DNA of 64,000 nt from CBDDBK01 sp965225715. Lineage in GTDB: Bacteria; Bacteroidota; Bacteroidia; Cytophagales; Flammeovirgaceae. The position numbers and the translations under genes were made by a program. The stretch covers positions 434,001 to 498,000 of the forward strand of contig CBDDBK010000004.1 in the NCBI GenBank assembly GCA_965225715.1, written 5' to 3'. This document shows positions 17,077-25,231 of the stretch, piece after piece; within the stretch, counting starts at the first letter, position 1, and each line of letters begins with the position of its first letter. Below the pieces are notes generated by a model, which did not search any database, was not told the DNA's origin, and saw only the letters and a program-made list of their open reading frames with translations.

Positions 17077-17193
17077 TTAACCTTGTTTTTGTTTAAATTT
17101 TGGGTTCTTTTTATTAATAACATATAGTTTACCCTTTCTTCTTATAATTTTACAATCTTTTGTCCTTTTTTTTATAGACGACCTAACTTTCAT
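17077..17193 (-). CDS. rpmJ: 50S ribosomal protein L36
   Basis: A 38-residue gene read on the minus strand from ATG 17193 to TAA 17077. The product begins MKVRSSIKKRTKDCKIIRRK and ends with VINKKNPKFKQKQG. This is a clear L36, with the zinc-site pattern reduced to one Cys and the C-terminal basic tail common in Bacteroidota. It lies 176 bases upstream of rpsM, a larger gap than usual. infA, which normally precedes rpmJ, is not found in the upstream 280 bases. Confidence 0.95.
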   Translation of the reverse strand: MKVRSSIKKRTKDCKIIRRKGKLYVINKKNPKFKQKQG

Positions 17194-17476
17194 AGTTTCT
17201 TACAAATTAAATAGTAGTATAATAACTTTTTAAAGTAATTTTAAACATCTTATAAAAGATGCTATAAACCCTGCAAATTTACATATTTTAAAATTAATAA
17301 TATAGTACCCATTACTAATATTTTGGAAAAAGTTAGAAAAAACTCAAAAAATCTATTCAAGTATTTCATGAAATAGGTGTTGAGTACTGCAAGCTAAAAA
17401 AAGTTTGTTTAATAGCTAAAAAAATCGCATTAGGTAGATAGCTAAATATTTATATTTTTTAAAATAAGTAAGAATA

Positions 17477-18697
17477 TTAGTTATTAATTCTACATGAAAA
17501 CAGAGTTATATCATCATCATAAGTACTATCATTATTTAATTTTTTGATGTGTTCTAAAAGTTGTGAGTGAATATCTTTTAAATCTAAATTAATATGATTA
17601 GCAAGCCAATTTTCTAAATCATCTTCATCAAAACATTCATCATCATCTATATTAAATTCTATTAAACCATCGGTAAAAGAAAACAGTAAAAAATTTTCTA
17701 AATTATCAAAAATCTCTTGTTCTACTTTCATAAAACTATCGTTAAATCCGATTAATGTTGTTCCTTTTTTCACTTTCCAAAGTTGATTATTTTTCAAATC
17801 TGCTAAAATAGGGTAGGGGTGACCACAATTGATGGCTTTAAGTCGTTTTTTAGAAAAATCATAAATAAAAAAACAAGCACTAATAGAATAAACAACATCA
17901 TCATACCCTATGACAAATTGATTAACAGCATTTACTATTTTAGAAAGGTTTTGAGTCTGAGATAAAATAACTTCTAGAGCTGCTTGAAAGTTTGATACTA
18001 TTAAAGCTGCTGAAATACCTTTATAAGAAACATCACCGATGCATAAAAATATTTTGTCCTCAGAAAGTTTCTTATAAGCATAACAATCTCCGCCAATAGC
18101 ATAGTGAGGGATATAGCTACTGTGCAGTTTTAGCCGTTTAGTATAAGGTAATTGAGGAGAAAATAATCTTTTTTGAATGCTCTGTGCTAACTCAAGTTGA
18201 CTGTGCAATTCTTTACGTTTTTTTTCAAGTATTTCATTTTTTTTGTTTTCTTGGGTAATAATAACAATATTGGTTAAACTCTTAATTAAACGCATCTCTT
18301 GTACCCATGTTTCTAGTTTAGTATTTTTCCAACCTATTAGTAAATATCCTCTTATTATAGTTTTATAACGCAAAGGGATAATTGTGTGAAATTCTTCAAA
18401 AGCATCTTCTGAGGCAAAAGAATGTTTAATAGCATTAAATTGATACTTTTTAGGAAAAGCAATGTTAGAAAAGTTATTTTTAGTGTTATGTTGAAAAAAT
18501 AATACCCATGAATTTTTAGAAAAAGTATAAATACATAACTGATTTATATTTTGATAGTATTTTAAACTGTTTTCATAAGTCTTAATAAGGCTCTCATAGG
18601 CATTATTGCTAACAAGAGACTCGATGCTACGCAAAAATGAGTGTAAGCGAATTTCTTGATTTAATAATAATCTTTGTGAATCACTTGCAGCTGCCAT
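17477..18697 (-). CDS. SpoIIE/RsbU-type PP2C serine phosphatase
   Basis: A 406-residue cytoplasmic phosphatase that would act on anti-sigma-factor-antagonist-type regulators. Residues 1-150 look like a GAF-like sensory region. A coiled-coil linker (about 150-178, KKNEILEKKRKELHSQLELAQ) leads into the PPM domain. That domain has the QSIQKRLFSPQLP entry motif, metal-binding GGDCYAY (202-208), GDVSYKGISAALIVS (221-235), NCGHPYP, FTDGLIE and DDITLF. The Asp metal ligands are conserved. No STAS or anti-sigma kinase partner is adjacent, so the target is unknown. Confidence 0.88.
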   Translation of the reverse strand: MAAASDSQRLLLNQEIRLHSFLRSIESLVSNNAYESLIKTYENSLKYYQNINQLCIYTFSKNSWVLFFQHNTKNNFSNIAFPKKYQFNAIKHSFASEDAFEEFHTIIPLRYKTIIRGYLLIGWKNTKLETWVQEMRLIKSLTNIVIITQENKKNEILEKKRKELHSQLELAQSIQKRLFSPQLPYTKRLKLHSSYIPHYAIGGDCYAYKKLSEDKIFLCIGDVSYKGISAALIVSNFQAALEVILSQTQNLSKIVNAVNQFVIGYDDVVYSISACFFIYDFSKKRLKAINCGHPYPILADLKNNQLWKVKKGTTLIGFNDSFMKVEQEIFDNLENFLLFSFTDGLIEFNIDDDECFDEDDLENWLANHINLDLKDIHSQLLEHIKKLNNDSTYDDDITLFSCRINN

Positions 18698-18845
18698 AAA
18701 ATAGATTCAATAATATATAATTATAATATTTAAAATGCTTTCAAATAAATACTTTAAAGATTACATTCTTAAAGTTTTAAGCAAACTTAATTAAGTTAAA
18801 CTTCTTTTTTGTTCACTATTCCAATCAAAAAATAAATTCAATTTA

Positions 18846-19155
18846 GTGTTAGAAAACGAAAAATTAGCTCTTTTTACAAAAAATACCTAAAAAATTACTT
18901 TATATTAGTAAATATCATTGGGAAAAATTAAAAATACCAAATTATAGTGCTGAACAAGCCATTTGGATAGTATTTTATTTATTCAGTGTAATAGCCACAG
19001 GACATTGGATAAATTGGTCTATTGTTGGTTGTTTACTTTTGATTCTCCTTTTCAAAGGTAGTTCTGATTTTAGCGAAAAAATATCAGCCCAGAAATATCA
19101 ATACTATAAAAACTATCAAAAAAATATACCCCGTTTTATACCCCGTTTTTTTTAA
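18846..19155 (+). pseudogene. Decayed DUF1295 (steroid 5-alpha-reductase-like) membrane protein, C-terminal remnant
   Basis: Two frames together give a recognisable C-terminus. VLENEKLALFTKN runs from GTG 18846 and stops. A shifted frame then continues as LYISKYHWEKLKIPN, SAEQAIWIVFYLFSVIATG, HWINWSIVGCLLLILLFKGS and ISAQKYQYYKNYQKNIPRF to TAA 19155. The pattern E-Q-x-x-W-x-x-F-Y-L-F-S plus the closing KYxxYKxYQKxxPRFIP is that of the DUF1295 family. The N-terminal membrane segments and a proper start are missing, so the gene is broken. Confidence 0.75.
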
Positions 19156-19250
19156 TTTCCAATAGTTGGTAAAAAAGTCAAAAAAATATAAAATTTTTAC
19201 TATCAAGTATTTAAAATATTTATTAGAGAACCAAAATAAATAGCCACCAA

Positions 19251-20219
19251 ATGTTAGACTATGAAGAAGCTCAGAATATTTATTGGCAAGGTCGACAATC
19301 TAAGCCTAATCTAAGCAGAGAATATTGGTATCAAGATATAGCTTTAGGTACTATTGATGGTTTAAAAAACAAATTGAAAAATAAAGAAAAACTAGATATA
19401 GCCTTAATCGGTTATGCCTGTGATGAAGGAGTAGATAGAAATTTTGGTAGAATAGGGGCAAAACAAGGACCTAAAATTCTTAGAGAAAGGCTAGCCAAAT
19501 TACCGATTCATTATAATTCCAAACAAGTTACGGATTTTGGAAATATTATTTGTATTAATAAAAATATGGAAGATTGTCAAAAAAGATTGTCCAAAATAAT
19601 TAGCCAATTGCTTCAATTATCTATTTTTCCCATAGCCATTGGTGGGGGGCATGATATAGCATATGGACATTTTATGGGCATTTGGGATGCTCTAAAAAAA
19701 ACCAAAAAACAGAAAATAGGTATTATTAATTTTGATGCTCACTTTGATTTACGACCCGTAGAAGAAAAAAGTAATTCAGGAACACCTTTTAACCAAATTC
19801 TTTCTAAGTTTAATAAGTCGGTAGATTATATAGCTGTCGGTATTCAACAACAATCAAATACTAAACTATTATTTGATATTGCTCACAATAAAAATGTAAG
19901 TTATATAACAAGTGATTATTGTAACTTGTTAAATATAAATTCTATACTACATCAATTAGATACATTTGTAGAAAAACAAGATTGGTTATATATCACTATA
20001 GATATGGATGGGTTTTCGTCTGTTTATGCGCCTGGTGTCAGTGCACCTTCTCCTTTAGGATTTTCACCTAATTTTATTTTTAAGATTTTGAGATACTTGC
20101 TAGATACAAAAAAAACTATTGCTTGTGATATAGCAGAATTAAATCCAAATTTTGATGTAGATAATACAACAGCAAATTTAGCAGCAAGGTTGGTAGATTT
20201 TATAGTTACAAATTATTAG
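19251..20219 (+). CDS. hutG: Formimidoylglutamase (arginase/agmatinase family)
   Basis: Hydrolyses N-formimidoyl-L-glutamate to glutamate and formamide, the last step of one branch of histidine degradation. It is 322 residues. The binuclear manganese ligands lie in GGGHDIAYGH (H134), FDAHFDLRP (D162, H164, D166) and TIDMDGFSS. The loop GVSAPSPLGFSP is of the HutG/agmatinase type, not the arginase type. Substrate assignment rests on that loop and on hutI in the same window. It starts at ATG 19251, with AACCAAAATAAATAGCC upstream and no Shine-Dalgarno sequence. Confidence 0.85.
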   Translation: MLDYEEAQNIYWQGRQSKPNLSREYWYQDIALGTIDGLKNKLKNKEKLDIALIGYACDEGVDRNFGRIGAKQGPKILRERLAKLPIHYNSKQVTDFGNIICINKNMEDCQKRLSKIISQLLQLSIFPIAIGGGHDIAYGHFMGIWDALKKTKKQKIGIINFDAHFDLRPVEEKSNSGTPFNQILSKFNKSVDYIAVGIQQQSNTKLLFDIAHNKNVSYITSDYCNLLNINSILHQLDTFVEKQDWLYITIDMDGFSSVYAPGVSAPSPLGFSPNFIFKILRYLLDTKKTIACDIAELNPNFDVDNTTANLAARLVDFIVTNY

Positions 20220-20250
20220 ATAGACAATTTAGATCTTTTATAGGCATGTC

Positions 20251-20331
20251 AATTGAAAAAAGGATTTTTAGAGGTTTTAATTCATTGATTTTAAAAACGT
20301 CCGTTTCCTGAAATAAAATAGCATTGCTATA
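20251..20331 (+). repeat. 81-bp dispersed element with terminal hairpin
   Basis: Gapless partner of 7511-7591. It occupies the convergent gap between hutG and the repeat-protein gene, ending at AAAATAGCATTGCTATA just 6 bases from that gene's stop codon. In this position it could act as a bidirectional terminator. Confidence 0.55.
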
Positions 20332-20336
20332 ATCAC

Positions 20337-21395
20337 TTATCTTGTATTATCTTGCCTCCAAATTTTAGCTTCTTTTTTATCATACTTCAATTTTACTTTA
20401 CTAACATTATAAGGTTTTAAAACTAATTTATAATTTGGCTTTTTGATACTAAAAAAGCGTAAAGTAAATTTCTTTCTGTATGTTCCATTGCGGAGATTAA
20501 TATTTGTTAAAGCATAGGTCCTACCAAAAGTTAAAAAATTACGTCTATATTTAAGATTAAGATTTAAATCTACAGATTGTTTAAGTTGATGGTTAAAAAA
20601 GAAATTCCGCGGTTTACGTATGGTTAACCCTTTAAACTTATCAACATGCTTATCATTACTTTGTTGAAGCTTATGTAGCCTCTTAACTTTATACTCTCCG
20701 GAGAATTTATGGGCTTCTTTACGGTTTTCTTCTATGCGTTTTTTGATAGCTTTATAATCTACTTCTCCGGAGAATTTATGGGCTTCTTTACGGTTTTCTT
20801 CTATGCGTTTTTTGATAGCTTTATAATCTACTTCTCCGGAGAATTTATGGGCTTCTTTACGGTTTTCTTTTATGTGTTTTTTGATAGCTTTATAGTCTAC
20901 TTCTCCGGAGAATTTATGGGCTTCTTTACGGTTTTCTTCTATGCGTTTTTTGATAGCTTTATAATCTACTTCTCCGGAAAACTTTTTTAAAAAAGAATTT
21001 TCTTCTTTCTTAATTTTTATCAATGGGTGATCGTTAATATTTAGTTGAGGTTTGGTGTGACGAATATTATATTCAGGATGAGTAGATTTATCTATGCTTT
21101 TTAGCTGCTTCAAACGAGTAATTTCTTTAGAATCTTGTTTTTGTTTATATGCTTTTATTGCTTTGACTAGTTTTTTATGTTTTTTTTCTCTTTTAGTAAG
21201 TTTACGTTTTACTTTTTCTTTTGGAAATCGATTCTTTTTTGGATTTTTTTGATTCTTATTTCCACCGCCTTGAGTATAATAATCAAATTGACAAAGTCTG
21301 TTGACAAAAGTCACGTTTTGATTAACCTTTGCAGACATATGGAAATATCCAAAAAAAGTTAAAAATAAAATAAAAATAAAATGTTTGATTTTCAT
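20337..21395 (-). CDS. Exported lysine-rich protein with tandem 23-residue repeats
   Basis: A 352-residue protein I do not recognise. Residues 1-22 are a signal peptide (FIFILFLTFFGYFHMSA). Residues 50-90 are extremely basic (KEKVKRKLTKREKKHKKL). Residues about 137-235 hold four full tandem 23-residue units plus a fifth partial one, each starting FSGEVDYKAIKK and continuing with ENRKEAHK. The DNA period is 69 bases (20695-20990) with few substitutions, so the array is recent. The C-terminal 110 residues are basic and beta-rich (NLNLKYRRNFLTF, KKFTLRFFSIKKPNYK). A periplasmic or surface location is inferred. No enzyme motif is visible. Confidence 0.75.
   Translation of the reverse strand: MKIKHFIFILFLTFFGYFHMSAKVNQNVTFVNRLCQFDYYTQGGGNKNQKNPKKNRFPKEKVKRKLTKREKKHKKLVKAIKAYKQKQDSKEITRLKQLKSIDKSTHPEYNIRHTKPQLNINDHPLIKIKKEENSFLKKFSGEVDYKAIKKRIEENRKEAHKFSGEVDYKAIKKHIKENRKEAHKFSGEVDYKAIKKRIEENRKEAHKFSGEVDYKAIKKRIEENRKEAHKFSGEYKVKRLHKLQQSNDKHVDKFKGLTIRKPRNFFFNHQLKQSVDLNLNLKYRRNFLTFGRTYALTNINLRNGTYRKKFTLRFFSIKKPNYKLVLKPYNVSKVKLKYDKKEAKIWRQDNTR
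20695..20990 (-). repeat. 69-bp tandem repeat array, about 4.3 units
   Basis: Units begin near 20695, 20764, 20833, 20902 and 20971, each carrying TCTCCGGAGAATTTATGGGC. The TCCGGA palindrome is present once per unit. The third unit has slight changes (TTTTATGTG for TTCTATGCG). Copy number is an obvious candidate for strain-to-strain variation. Confidence 0.9.
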
Positions 21396-21419
21396 TAACT
21401 TATTTAAATAAAGGTCATA

Positions 21420-22028
21420 CTAAAAGCTAATTAATAAAGCTAATTCTTTTTTAAATTGTTTGGGTGTTTGGAAATAAACCGTTTGCATACCCAACTTTTT
21501 AGCTGTTTTTATATTAACGTAAGAATCGTCTATATAAACGGAATGTTGAGGTATAATATTAAAACTTTTAAATAATAAATTAAAAATTCGAGGATCTGGC
21601 TTTTGCAATAAAACTTCACCAGAGATGATAATATCTTCAAAAAAATTAAAAAAAGGGAATGTTTCCTTAGCCTTCGGGAAAGTTTCTCGAGACCAATTTG
21701 TTAAACCGTACAACTTATATTTTTTATCATTGTAAAGTTTACTCAAAACTTCTACAGATTCAGGGATACAATTTTTTAACATTTCATTCCATTTGCCATA
21801 ATATATTTTTATATACTCCTCATATACCATATTTTTATCTATTAAATTTTTATCCTTATTTTGCTTTTCATACCATTCTCTCTTCAAAATATTTTTCAAA
21901 AAAAAAGGCATGTCTTTTTCTAAAGAAAACAATTTTTTATCCAAAAAAGTTGGATTCCAATTGATGAGAACACCTCCAAAATCAAAAACTACAGATTCTA
22001 TACTATTCTTTATATCTGGAAAGTTCAT
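21420..22028 (-). CDS. HAD-family hydrolase
   Basis: A 202-residue soluble haloacid-dehalogenase-like phosphatase. Motif I is VVFDFGGVLINW with nucleophile D16; the usual second Asp is replaced by Gly, as in the YihX-like subgroup. Motif II is LYGLTNWS, motif III the Lys in LLQKPDPRIF, and motif IV YIDDSYVN. A helical cap lies between motifs I and II. The natural substrate is probably a small sugar or nucleotide phosphate. It lies 40 bases downstream of the histidine-phosphatase gene on the same strand, so a phosphatase pair operon is likely. Confidence 0.85.
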   Translation of the reverse strand: MNFPDIKNSIESVVFDFGGVLINWNPTFLDKKLFSLEKDMPFFLKNILKREWYEKQNKDKNLIDKNMVYEEYIKIYYGKWNEMLKNCIPESVEVLSKLYNDKKYKLYGLTNWSRETFPKAKETFPFFNFFEDIIISGEVLLQKPDPRIFNLLFKSFNIIPQHSVYIDDSYVNIKTAKKLGMQTVYFQTPKQFKKELALLISF

Positions 22029-22054
22029 CTTTATTATAAATGAGTTAAAAGTTC

Positions 22055-22087
22055 TAAAAATCCTTTTTTCACGTGATATGACTATAC
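22055..22087 (-). repeat. Copy of the AAAATCCTTTTTTCACGTGATATGACT motif
   Basis: Lies in the 40-base gap between the HAD and histidine-phosphatase genes and overlaps the 3' end of the latter. It shares CCTTTTTTCA and ATATGACT with the copy at 35470-35499. Confidence 0.4.
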
Positions 22088-22704
22088 TCTAAATGTTTTC
22101 CGTCATTTTTCTTTTTTAATGTCCAATTGTTATTCTTAAATTCTAAAATATATAAGCCTAAATTTTGATGTTCAAAACATTTCATTTTGCAAAGTTCCAA
22201 ATTAAAAATTAAGGTTAATAAAATACGCATAGACCTGCCATGTGTGCAAATTAAAATGTTTTGCTCTTTTGATTTGTTCGTAATTTTTTTCCACGCTTGT
22301 TTTTGACGTTTGCGCACTTCCAAAGGATTTTCTCCATTAAGAACTTTTGCCTCATAATTTCCTTTTTCCCAGTTATCTATTAAAATTTTATAACCTGTAT
22401 TATCTTTATCTATTATTTTTTTGCCTTCTTTTTCTCCCCAAGAAATTTCATCTAAACCTGATAAAGATTCAAAAGGAATATTTTTTTGAGTGATAAATAA
22501 TTCTATACTTTGGTAAGTTCGTTTGAGTTTAGAAATATAAATTTTATCAAAATTGATATTTTGATAATACTTAAAAAAAGAAATTGCCTGTTGTTTTCCT
22601 GTAGCATTTAAGCTAGAATTAACACCTCGTCCTTGAACAATTCCTTTTAAGTTAAAATCGGTTTGGCCATGTCGAATTAAGTAAACTGTTTTATTATTAA
22701 TCAT
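22069..22704 (-). CDS. Histidine phosphatase (phosphoglycerate-mutase superfamily)
   Basis: A 211-residue enzyme from ATG 22704 with the catalytic RHGQTDFN (phospho-accepting H12), an LKRTYQS arginine, SWGEKEGK and the second catalytic His in ICTHGRSM. These fit the branch-1 histidine phosphatases such as cobalamin/alpha-ribazole phosphatase or broad-specificity PhoE. Substrate is undetermined. I prefer ATG 22704 because MINNKTVYLIRHG is the normal family N-terminus. An upstream in-frame ATG at 22752 would add 16 basic residues and would start inside the inverted repeat at 22742-22778. Confidence 0.85.
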   Translation of the reverse strand: MINNKTVYLIRHGQTDFNLKGIVQGRGVNSSLNATGKQQAISFFKYYQNINFDKIYISKLKRTYQSIELFITQKNIPFESLSGLDEISWGEKEGKKIIDKDNTGYKILIDNWEKGNYEAKVLNGENPLEVRKRQKQAWKKITNKSKEQNILICTHGRSMRILLTLIFNLELCKMKCFEHQNLGLYILEFKNNNWTLKKKNDGKHLEYSHIT

Positions 22705-22741
22705 TTTAACAAATTGTTTATAAAACTTTAGTATTATTTTG

Positions 22742-22778
22742 CTTTTAGGCAAGAGTATTTATTGCGTTTGCCTAAAAG
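22742..22778. promoter_or_regulatory. Perfect 11-bp inverted repeat upstream of the histidine phosphatase
   Basis: CTTTTAGGCAA (22742-22752) is repeated inverted as TTGCCTAAAAG (22768-22778) around a 15-base loop, 38 bases upstream of the chosen start. On the plus strand a run of seven T follows after about ten bases. It could be an operator, a leader hairpin or the terminator of a lost plus-strand transcript. Confidence 0.45.
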
Positions 22779-22902
22779 GAATCCAAGTCATTTTTTTAAA
22801 ACTATTTTACCTTTAGTCTGAAAATTTTTAACTTGCAAAATAACCTAATTTTAGATATTTTCTTAATTTTATCATTACTTGTGTAACCCTACCTAATATT
22901 TA

Positions 22903-25146
22903 ATGCAAATTATAGACTATTGCTCTGGTATTAAGTGCCTTTTATTTTTTATTTTTCTCCCTTCTGTTTATGCTCAAATACCTTTCCAAGATTCTACTAA
23001 TCAGCTTTATGGTTATAAAAATAAAGATAAAAGTATTTTTATAAAACCTCAATATGAAGTGGCTTTACCTTTTTCTTTACCACTTCAAAAAGCCATTGTA
23101 AAAATAAATAGTTTTTACACTTTTATTAATTTTAAAGGTAATCCTTCAAAAAAAAACCGCTTTGATAGTTTGGGTTTTGACCAGACAATTGTTAAGAGTG
23201 GTTTTTTTAAAGGTATAACACGATTCCAAAAAAATAAAAACTGGGGTATTATTTCCTATAAAGGTAAAATTATTATGGCTCCCGAGTACCAAGATATTTT
23301 TATAGATACCTTAAATGCTCTGCTGCTTGGTAAAAAAAATGGACAGGATTACTGGCAGTTATATTCTTTAAATGGACAAGCTATTCTATCTAAACCCAGT
23401 TTGCGGATTAAATCTTTATTCAAACATTTCTATGCTATTCAAACAGATGTAAAGACTTGGCAACTATTTAATTGCAACTATTCCAAACCTATAGTCCAAA
23501 ATTTGACTATGGCTCCTATTTTATATGATTATTTACCTTCAAAACAACTTTCAGACCTTCGATTTTTGATTCGTCGAGATTATTTTTATGAATTAATTGA
23601 TTTTGAAGGGAAAAAAATAAACGATAAGCGCTATAAATTAAAAGATTCATCATTAATAGCCTATCCTAAATATACCTTTTACTCAAAATTAAAAACGTAT
23701 ATTAATGAGGTTTATGCCGATTCGCTTTGGGAATTGGCTAAACATGTTTTTGCCTTAAAACTCAATGATAGTTTAGCTATTTTTAATACGCAGACCGCTG
23801 ATATTTTCGCCATAGGCAAATACGATAGTCTAAAAATTTTATCAAATGATTATATTGGAGTGAAAAAAGCGGGTCTTTGGGGACTTATTGATTCTGACGG
23901 AATGGAAATATTAGATCCTAAATATTTAAAAATCGATTCATTAGGTTTTGCTTTGTTGTGGCTTCAGGAAAAGAAAACGAATACTTTGAAAAACAGAGTT
24001 TTTGACTTAAAGAAAAGAAGATTTATCCTTTCAAACTATGATATTATTTGGACAAATACTAGCTTATTTTTGGTAAAAGTCAAAGGCAAATATGGCTATA
24101 TAGACCGCTTAAAAAATTGGATTATCCCCTCAAAATACAATTATTTATCACCTATTCAATATGACTGGATTGTTGCAAAAAAAGAAAATTATTGGGGTAT
24201 TTTGAACCAAAAAAATGAAAAAATTATTTCCTTTTTTTACGATAGTCTTCTTATTATAAATGATAATTATATGCTTTATTTTGAAGATAATGAATGGGGA
24301 ACATATAATAAAAATGGCTTTGAATATTACAGAAGTAAGGCAAAATTTGAGATTTTAGATAATGGTTTTTTAAAATTAAAACATAAAGGTAAACAAGGCT
24401 TAGTTGATGCTGAAGGATTTTTAGGTATTCCTATTCTATATGATTCTTTGGCAAATGCGCTTAAAGGTGGTCTTTTGGAAATTAATCATAAGAGAAAAAC
24501 AACATATATGGACATGGATTCCAAAGTTTTACCTCCACCTTATTATGAAGGTGTTTATTTCAAAAACAGTCCATCTGAAAAATATATTCCAGCACAAGCA
24601 AAAGACGGTTTTTGGGGGCTTATAGATTATTTAGGGCGTTGGCGCATATCAAATCGGTATGATAGCGTAAAACAAATTAGTGAAGGTTATGTTCCTTTCA
24701 AATTTAGAGCTGGCTGGGGATATTTAAATAAAAATGAAAAAATTAGTATTCAACCTCTTTACCAATATGTTGGAGCAGTTAAAAAAGGTATGGCAATCGT
24801 TAAAAAAGGTGGACTTTATGGGCTTTTAGCTTTAAAAAATAATGATTTTATCCTACCTTTAAAGTACGATTATATAGAAATTACACCTTCAAACAATTAT
24901 TATTTTTATCAAAATGGAAAAGTTGGCTGGTATTCGCCAAGTCTAAAAAAACGAATTTATCCAAAATACAATGCTATTCAAGATATTGGTATGGATTTCT
25001 TATTTATAGAAGAAAAATCCAAAGAATCCAATAAAAGCCACAAAATAGGTGTAGATATGGATTCGGGAGTGAGCCTTTTTTTAGCTAAATATGATGGAAT
25101 ACTCTATTTTACAAGGTCTGGATATTTTGGATTGATGAATAAATAA
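22903..25146 (+). CDS. Exported WG-repeat protein
   Basis: A 747-residue protein with a signal peptide (LLFFIFLPSVYAQ, cleavage near residue 25) and at least ten WG-type beta repeats. Examples are NWGIISYKGKIIMAPEY, LWGLIDSDGMEILDPKY, YWGILNQKNEKIISFFY, FWGLIDYLGRWRISNRY and GWGYLNKNEKISIQPLY. WG repeats form beta-rich periplasmic or surface modules of poorly known function in Bacteroidota. No C-terminal sorting domain is seen; the protein stops at YFGLMNK. It ends 86 bases before the HEPN gene, and a promoter-like element lies in that gap. Confidence 0.85.
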   Translation: MQIIDYCSGIKCLLFFIFLPSVYAQIPFQDSTNQLYGYKNKDKSIFIKPQYEVALPFSLPLQKAIVKINSFYTFINFKGNPSKKNRFDSLGFDQTIVKSGFFKGITRFQKNKNWGIISYKGKIIMAPEYQDIFIDTLNALLLGKKNGQDYWQLYSLNGQAILSKPSLRIKSLFKHFYAIQTDVKTWQLFNCNYSKPIVQNLTMAPILYDYLPSKQLSDLRFLIRRDYFYELIDFEGKKINDKRYKLKDSSLIAYPKYTFYSKLKTYINEVYADSLWELAKHVFALKLNDSLAIFNTQTADIFAIGKYDSLKILSNDYIGVKKAGLWGLIDSDGMEILDPKYLKIDSLGFALLWLQEKKTNTLKNRVFDLKKRRFILSNYDIIWTNTSLFLVKVKGKYGYIDRLKNWIIPSKYNYLSPIQYDWIVAKKENYWGILNQKNEKIISFFYDSLLIINDNYMLYFEDNEWGTYNKNGFEYYRSKAKFEILDNGFLKLKHKGKQGLVDAEGFLGIPILYDSLANALKGGLLEINHKRKTTYMDMDSKVLPPPYYEGVYFKNSPSEKYIPAQAKDGFWGLIDYLGRWRISNRYDSVKQISEGYVPFKFRAGWGYLNKNEKISIQPLYQYVGAVKKGMAIVKKGGLYGLLALKNNDFILPLKYDYIEITPSNNYYFYQNGKVGWYSPSLKKRIYPKYNAIQDIGMDFLFIEEKSKESNKSHKIGVDMDSGVSLFLAKYDGILYFTRSGYFGLMNK

Positions 25147-25162
25147 GTTTTAATTTTTTGAT

Positions 25163-25198
25163 ATTGTTAGTTTTAAATCTAAATTTTTAAATACTTTT
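25163..25198 (+). promoter_or_regulatory. Bacteroidota-type promoter candidate for the HEPN-ATPase pair
   Basis: TACTTTTG at 25191-25198 fits the Bacteroidota -7 consensus TAnnTTTG exactly and ends 33 bases before the HEPN start. A TTG at 25163-25165 could serve as the -33 element, though the 25-base spacing is somewhat longer than the usual 19-21. It would give the pair its own transcript, separate from the WG-repeat gene. Confidence 0.4.
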
Positions 25199-25231
25199 GC
25201 CTTGAAAATCAAATCTTAATAACCTAAATTC

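Noticed and set aside
20709..20990. Plus-strand open frame with hydrophobic repeats (MGFFTVFFYAFFDSF type) opposite the 69-bp array
   Set aside because: The repeat period is a multiple of three, so both strands stay open. The minus-strand gene has a signal peptide and long flanking sequence, while the plus frame begins and ends within the array.
20695..20990. Possible CRISPR array because of regular repeats
   Set aside because: Units are contiguous 69-bp tandem copies without unique spacers and are translated in frame.
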